From the NCBI GenBank assembly GCA_018894595.1, contig JAHIPN010000137.1:1-5674 (forward strand): DNA of 5,674 bases. Direction: 5' to 3'. A model generated the notes under the pieces. That model searched no databases. It worked only from the letters and a program-made list of their open reading frames with translations, and had not been told where the DNA came from. The translations under genes and the position numbers were made by a program. Below, in pieces: positions 4,560-5,674 of the stretch; positions within the stretch are counted from its first letter, which is position 1; every line of letters starts with the position of its first letter. Source of the DNA: a bacterium. GTDB taxonomy: Bacteria; Atribacterota; JS1; SB-45; 34-128.

Positions 4560-5564
4560 ATGAACCTAAAAAAAATTCAATTATTAATTATGGCACTTTT
4601 GGTAAGTTTTACTCTGGTAGTATGCGGAAATGATGGCTCAACATCTGAACCGATAGCTACCGATTATTCAAAATCTGAGTATTGGTTATCTTTACCTGCT
4701 GCGCTTGACCAAGAAGTAGATATTTTTTACCTCTATCCAACTGCCTGGCAGAAGGTTAATGAAAATGAGTCAAATATTTGTGAAATCGACAATCCTTCCA
4801 TGTTAAAAGGCGCAAAAGCAGCGTTTGGACGACAAGCTACTGCTTTTGAGACCGTCGGTAATATTTATGCACCATACTATCGGCAAGCAGATCCCGTATA
4901 TTGCTTATCTTTACCGCTAGAAGAACAAGCTAAAGTGATTAGAGGCATACCAAAATCAGATGCATTTGCCGCCTTTGATTTTTATATCAAAAATTATAAT
5001 CATGGCCGTCCGTTTATTTTAGCCGGACATTCGCAAGGATCAAATGTAATGATATATCTGTTGTCAGAATACATGAAAGAAAATCCCGAGGTGTATGGTA
5101 GAATGATTGCTGCCTATGTTATCGGATATTCAGTAACAGAAGATTACCTGGCTAAAAATCCACACTTAAAATTTGCGGAAGGTCCTGAAGATACAAGAGT
5201 TATAATTTCATATAATACTGAGGCTCCTAAAGTTGTAGGAAACAATCCGGTTGTATTGCCTGGTGCTCTGGTCATAAACCCAATTACTTGGACCAGAGAA
5301 GAAACATTGGCAACAGCTGAGGAAAGTTTAGGGTCATTCCTGCCAAATGAAGAAGGAAAATTTGTACTTGTGGAAAATTATGCTGATGCTCGTATCGACA
5401 AAACGAAAGGTGTGTTGATTTGCAGTACAGCTGATGTAGATAAATTATCTCCGGGAAATCAAGTATTTGGCAGGGGAGTTTTTCATAGCTATGATTATCC
5501 TTTTTACTATTTTAACCTCAGAGAAAACGCAGTAAATAGAGTGGATAATTTCTTAAGTAAGTAG
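4560..5564 (+). CDS. DUF3089-family alpha/beta-hydrolase lipoprotein
   Basis: The gene encodes 334 residues. The N-terminus has Lys4-Lys5, a hydrophobic core (6-21) and Cys22 followed by a Gly/Ser/Thr-rich linker, which indicates a lipoprotein tethered outside the cell membrane. Its lipobox, LVVC, is atypical because the residue before Cys is Val rather than Ala, Gly or Ser. The catalytic domain starts near residue 38. FYLYPTAW (56-63) matches the family's early YxxPT strand. NIYAPYYRQA (101-110) is a hallmark block. AGHSQGS (155-161) is the nucleophile elbow, with Ser158 as the likely catalytic Ser. GVFHSYDYPFYYFNLR (306-321), with His309 as the probable catalytic His, precedes the C-terminal helix RENAVNRVDNFL. 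The length is normal for DUF3089 (PF11288). The family resembles lipases/esterases; the substrate is unknown. AAGGAGA seven bases upstream supports the start. Confidence 0.88.
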   Translation: MNLKKIQLLIMALLVSFTLVVCGNDGSTSEPIATDYSKSEYWLSLPAALDQEVDIFYLYPTAWQKVNENESNICEIDNPSMLKGAKAAFGRQATAFETVGNIYAPYYRQADPVYCLSLPLEEQAKVIRGIPKSDAFAAFDFYIKNYNHGRPFILAGHSQGSNVMIYLLSEYMKENPEVYGRMIAAYVIGYSVTEDYLAKNPHLKFAEGPEDTRVIISYNTEAPKVVGNNPVVLPGALVINPITWTREETLATAEESLGSFLPNEEGKFVLVENYADARIDKTKGVLICSTADVDKLSPGNQVFGRGVFHSYDYPFYYFNLRENAVNRVDNFLSK

Positions 5565-5570
5565 CAAGTC

Positions 5571-5598
5571 AGCTACCCAATAGATTATGAGGTTTTTA
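5571..5598 (+). repeat. Direct repeat copy 2, just after the DUF3089 gene
   Basis: This copy begins six bases after the DUF3089 stop codon. It repeats 4342-4368 with small gaps: AGC, TACC, TAGA, then the exact core ATGAGGTTTTTA (5587-5598). The TAG at 5581 aligns with the stop codon of the upstream repeat-protein gene. The hairpin that copy 1 could form is weaker here. The two copies lie 1,230 bases apart and bracket the DUF3089 unit. Confidence 0.4.
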
Positions 5599-5658
5599 TC
5601 ACCCTGGAGAGAGCAAAGTTATATTGTTAATGTAAAATGTGTCTTGGGGGGACACGAA

Positions 5659-5674
5659 ATGCGTTATAAAAATA
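5659..5674 (+). CDS. First codons of a further gene, cut by the window edge
   Basis: ATG 5659 begins a frame reading MRYKN to the last base. GGGGGGA (5645-5651), seven bases upstream, is a plausible but unusually G-rich ribosome site. It lies in the loop of a possible hairpin formed by GTGTC (5639-5643) and GACAC (5651-5655), which could mask it. With only five codons visible, nothing can be said about the product, and the gene call rests on the spacing alone. Confidence 0.35.

Overview
The window is AT-rich and densely packed. Every supported gene lies on the + strand, and most are preceded by a strong purine-rich Shine-Dalgarno such as AAGGAGG, GGGAGA or AAGGAGA. Start codons are mostly ATG, with one clear GTG. 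This fits a low-GC Gram-positive bacterium (Bacillota, probably a clostridial lineage), but nothing here fixes the species. I see no rRNA, tRNA, CRISPR, transposase, integrase or phage structural gene.

Layout: (1) the 3' end of an unidentified gene (1-207); (2) a five-helix membrane protein (353-805) and a small, probably helical soluble protein (875-1285); (3) a 279-base gap holding a near-perfect Shine-Dalgarno in front of a 16-codon ORF, an intrinsic terminator and a promoter with a consensus -10; (4) a GTG-started 195-residue protein of unknown function (1565-2152); (5) a small DUF6804-like membrane protein (ending 2602) whose best-placed start codon appears to be ATA rather than ATG; (6) an open frame with no start codon (2607-2825), probably a gene remnant; (7) two small multi-helix membrane proteins (2851-3366 and 3478-3831); (8) a membrane-anchored protein built of about 22-residue Asn/Gly repeats (3913-4353); (9) a 206-base gap with terminator-like hairpins and a promoter; (10) a DUF3089-family alpha/beta-hydrolase lipoprotein (4560-5564); (11) the first codons of another gene at the right edge.

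Only the DUF3089 hydrolase, the DUF6804-like protein and the repeat protein resemble families I recognise. The remaining genes are orphans, and no shared pathway can be read from them. Most products would sit in or on the membrane: four are multi-helix membrane proteins, one is N-terminally anchored with an extracytoplasmic repeat domain, and one is a lipoprotein. The run of small, unrelated, same-strand genes, each with its own ribosome-binding site and some with signs of decay, looks like an accessory region. An immunity-gene or cassette-like collection is possible, but that is inference. Transcription probably restarts at about 1505 and 4526, where promoter-like sequences follow terminator-like hairpins. 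Genes from 2294 to 4353 may share transcripts, since no strong terminator separates them.
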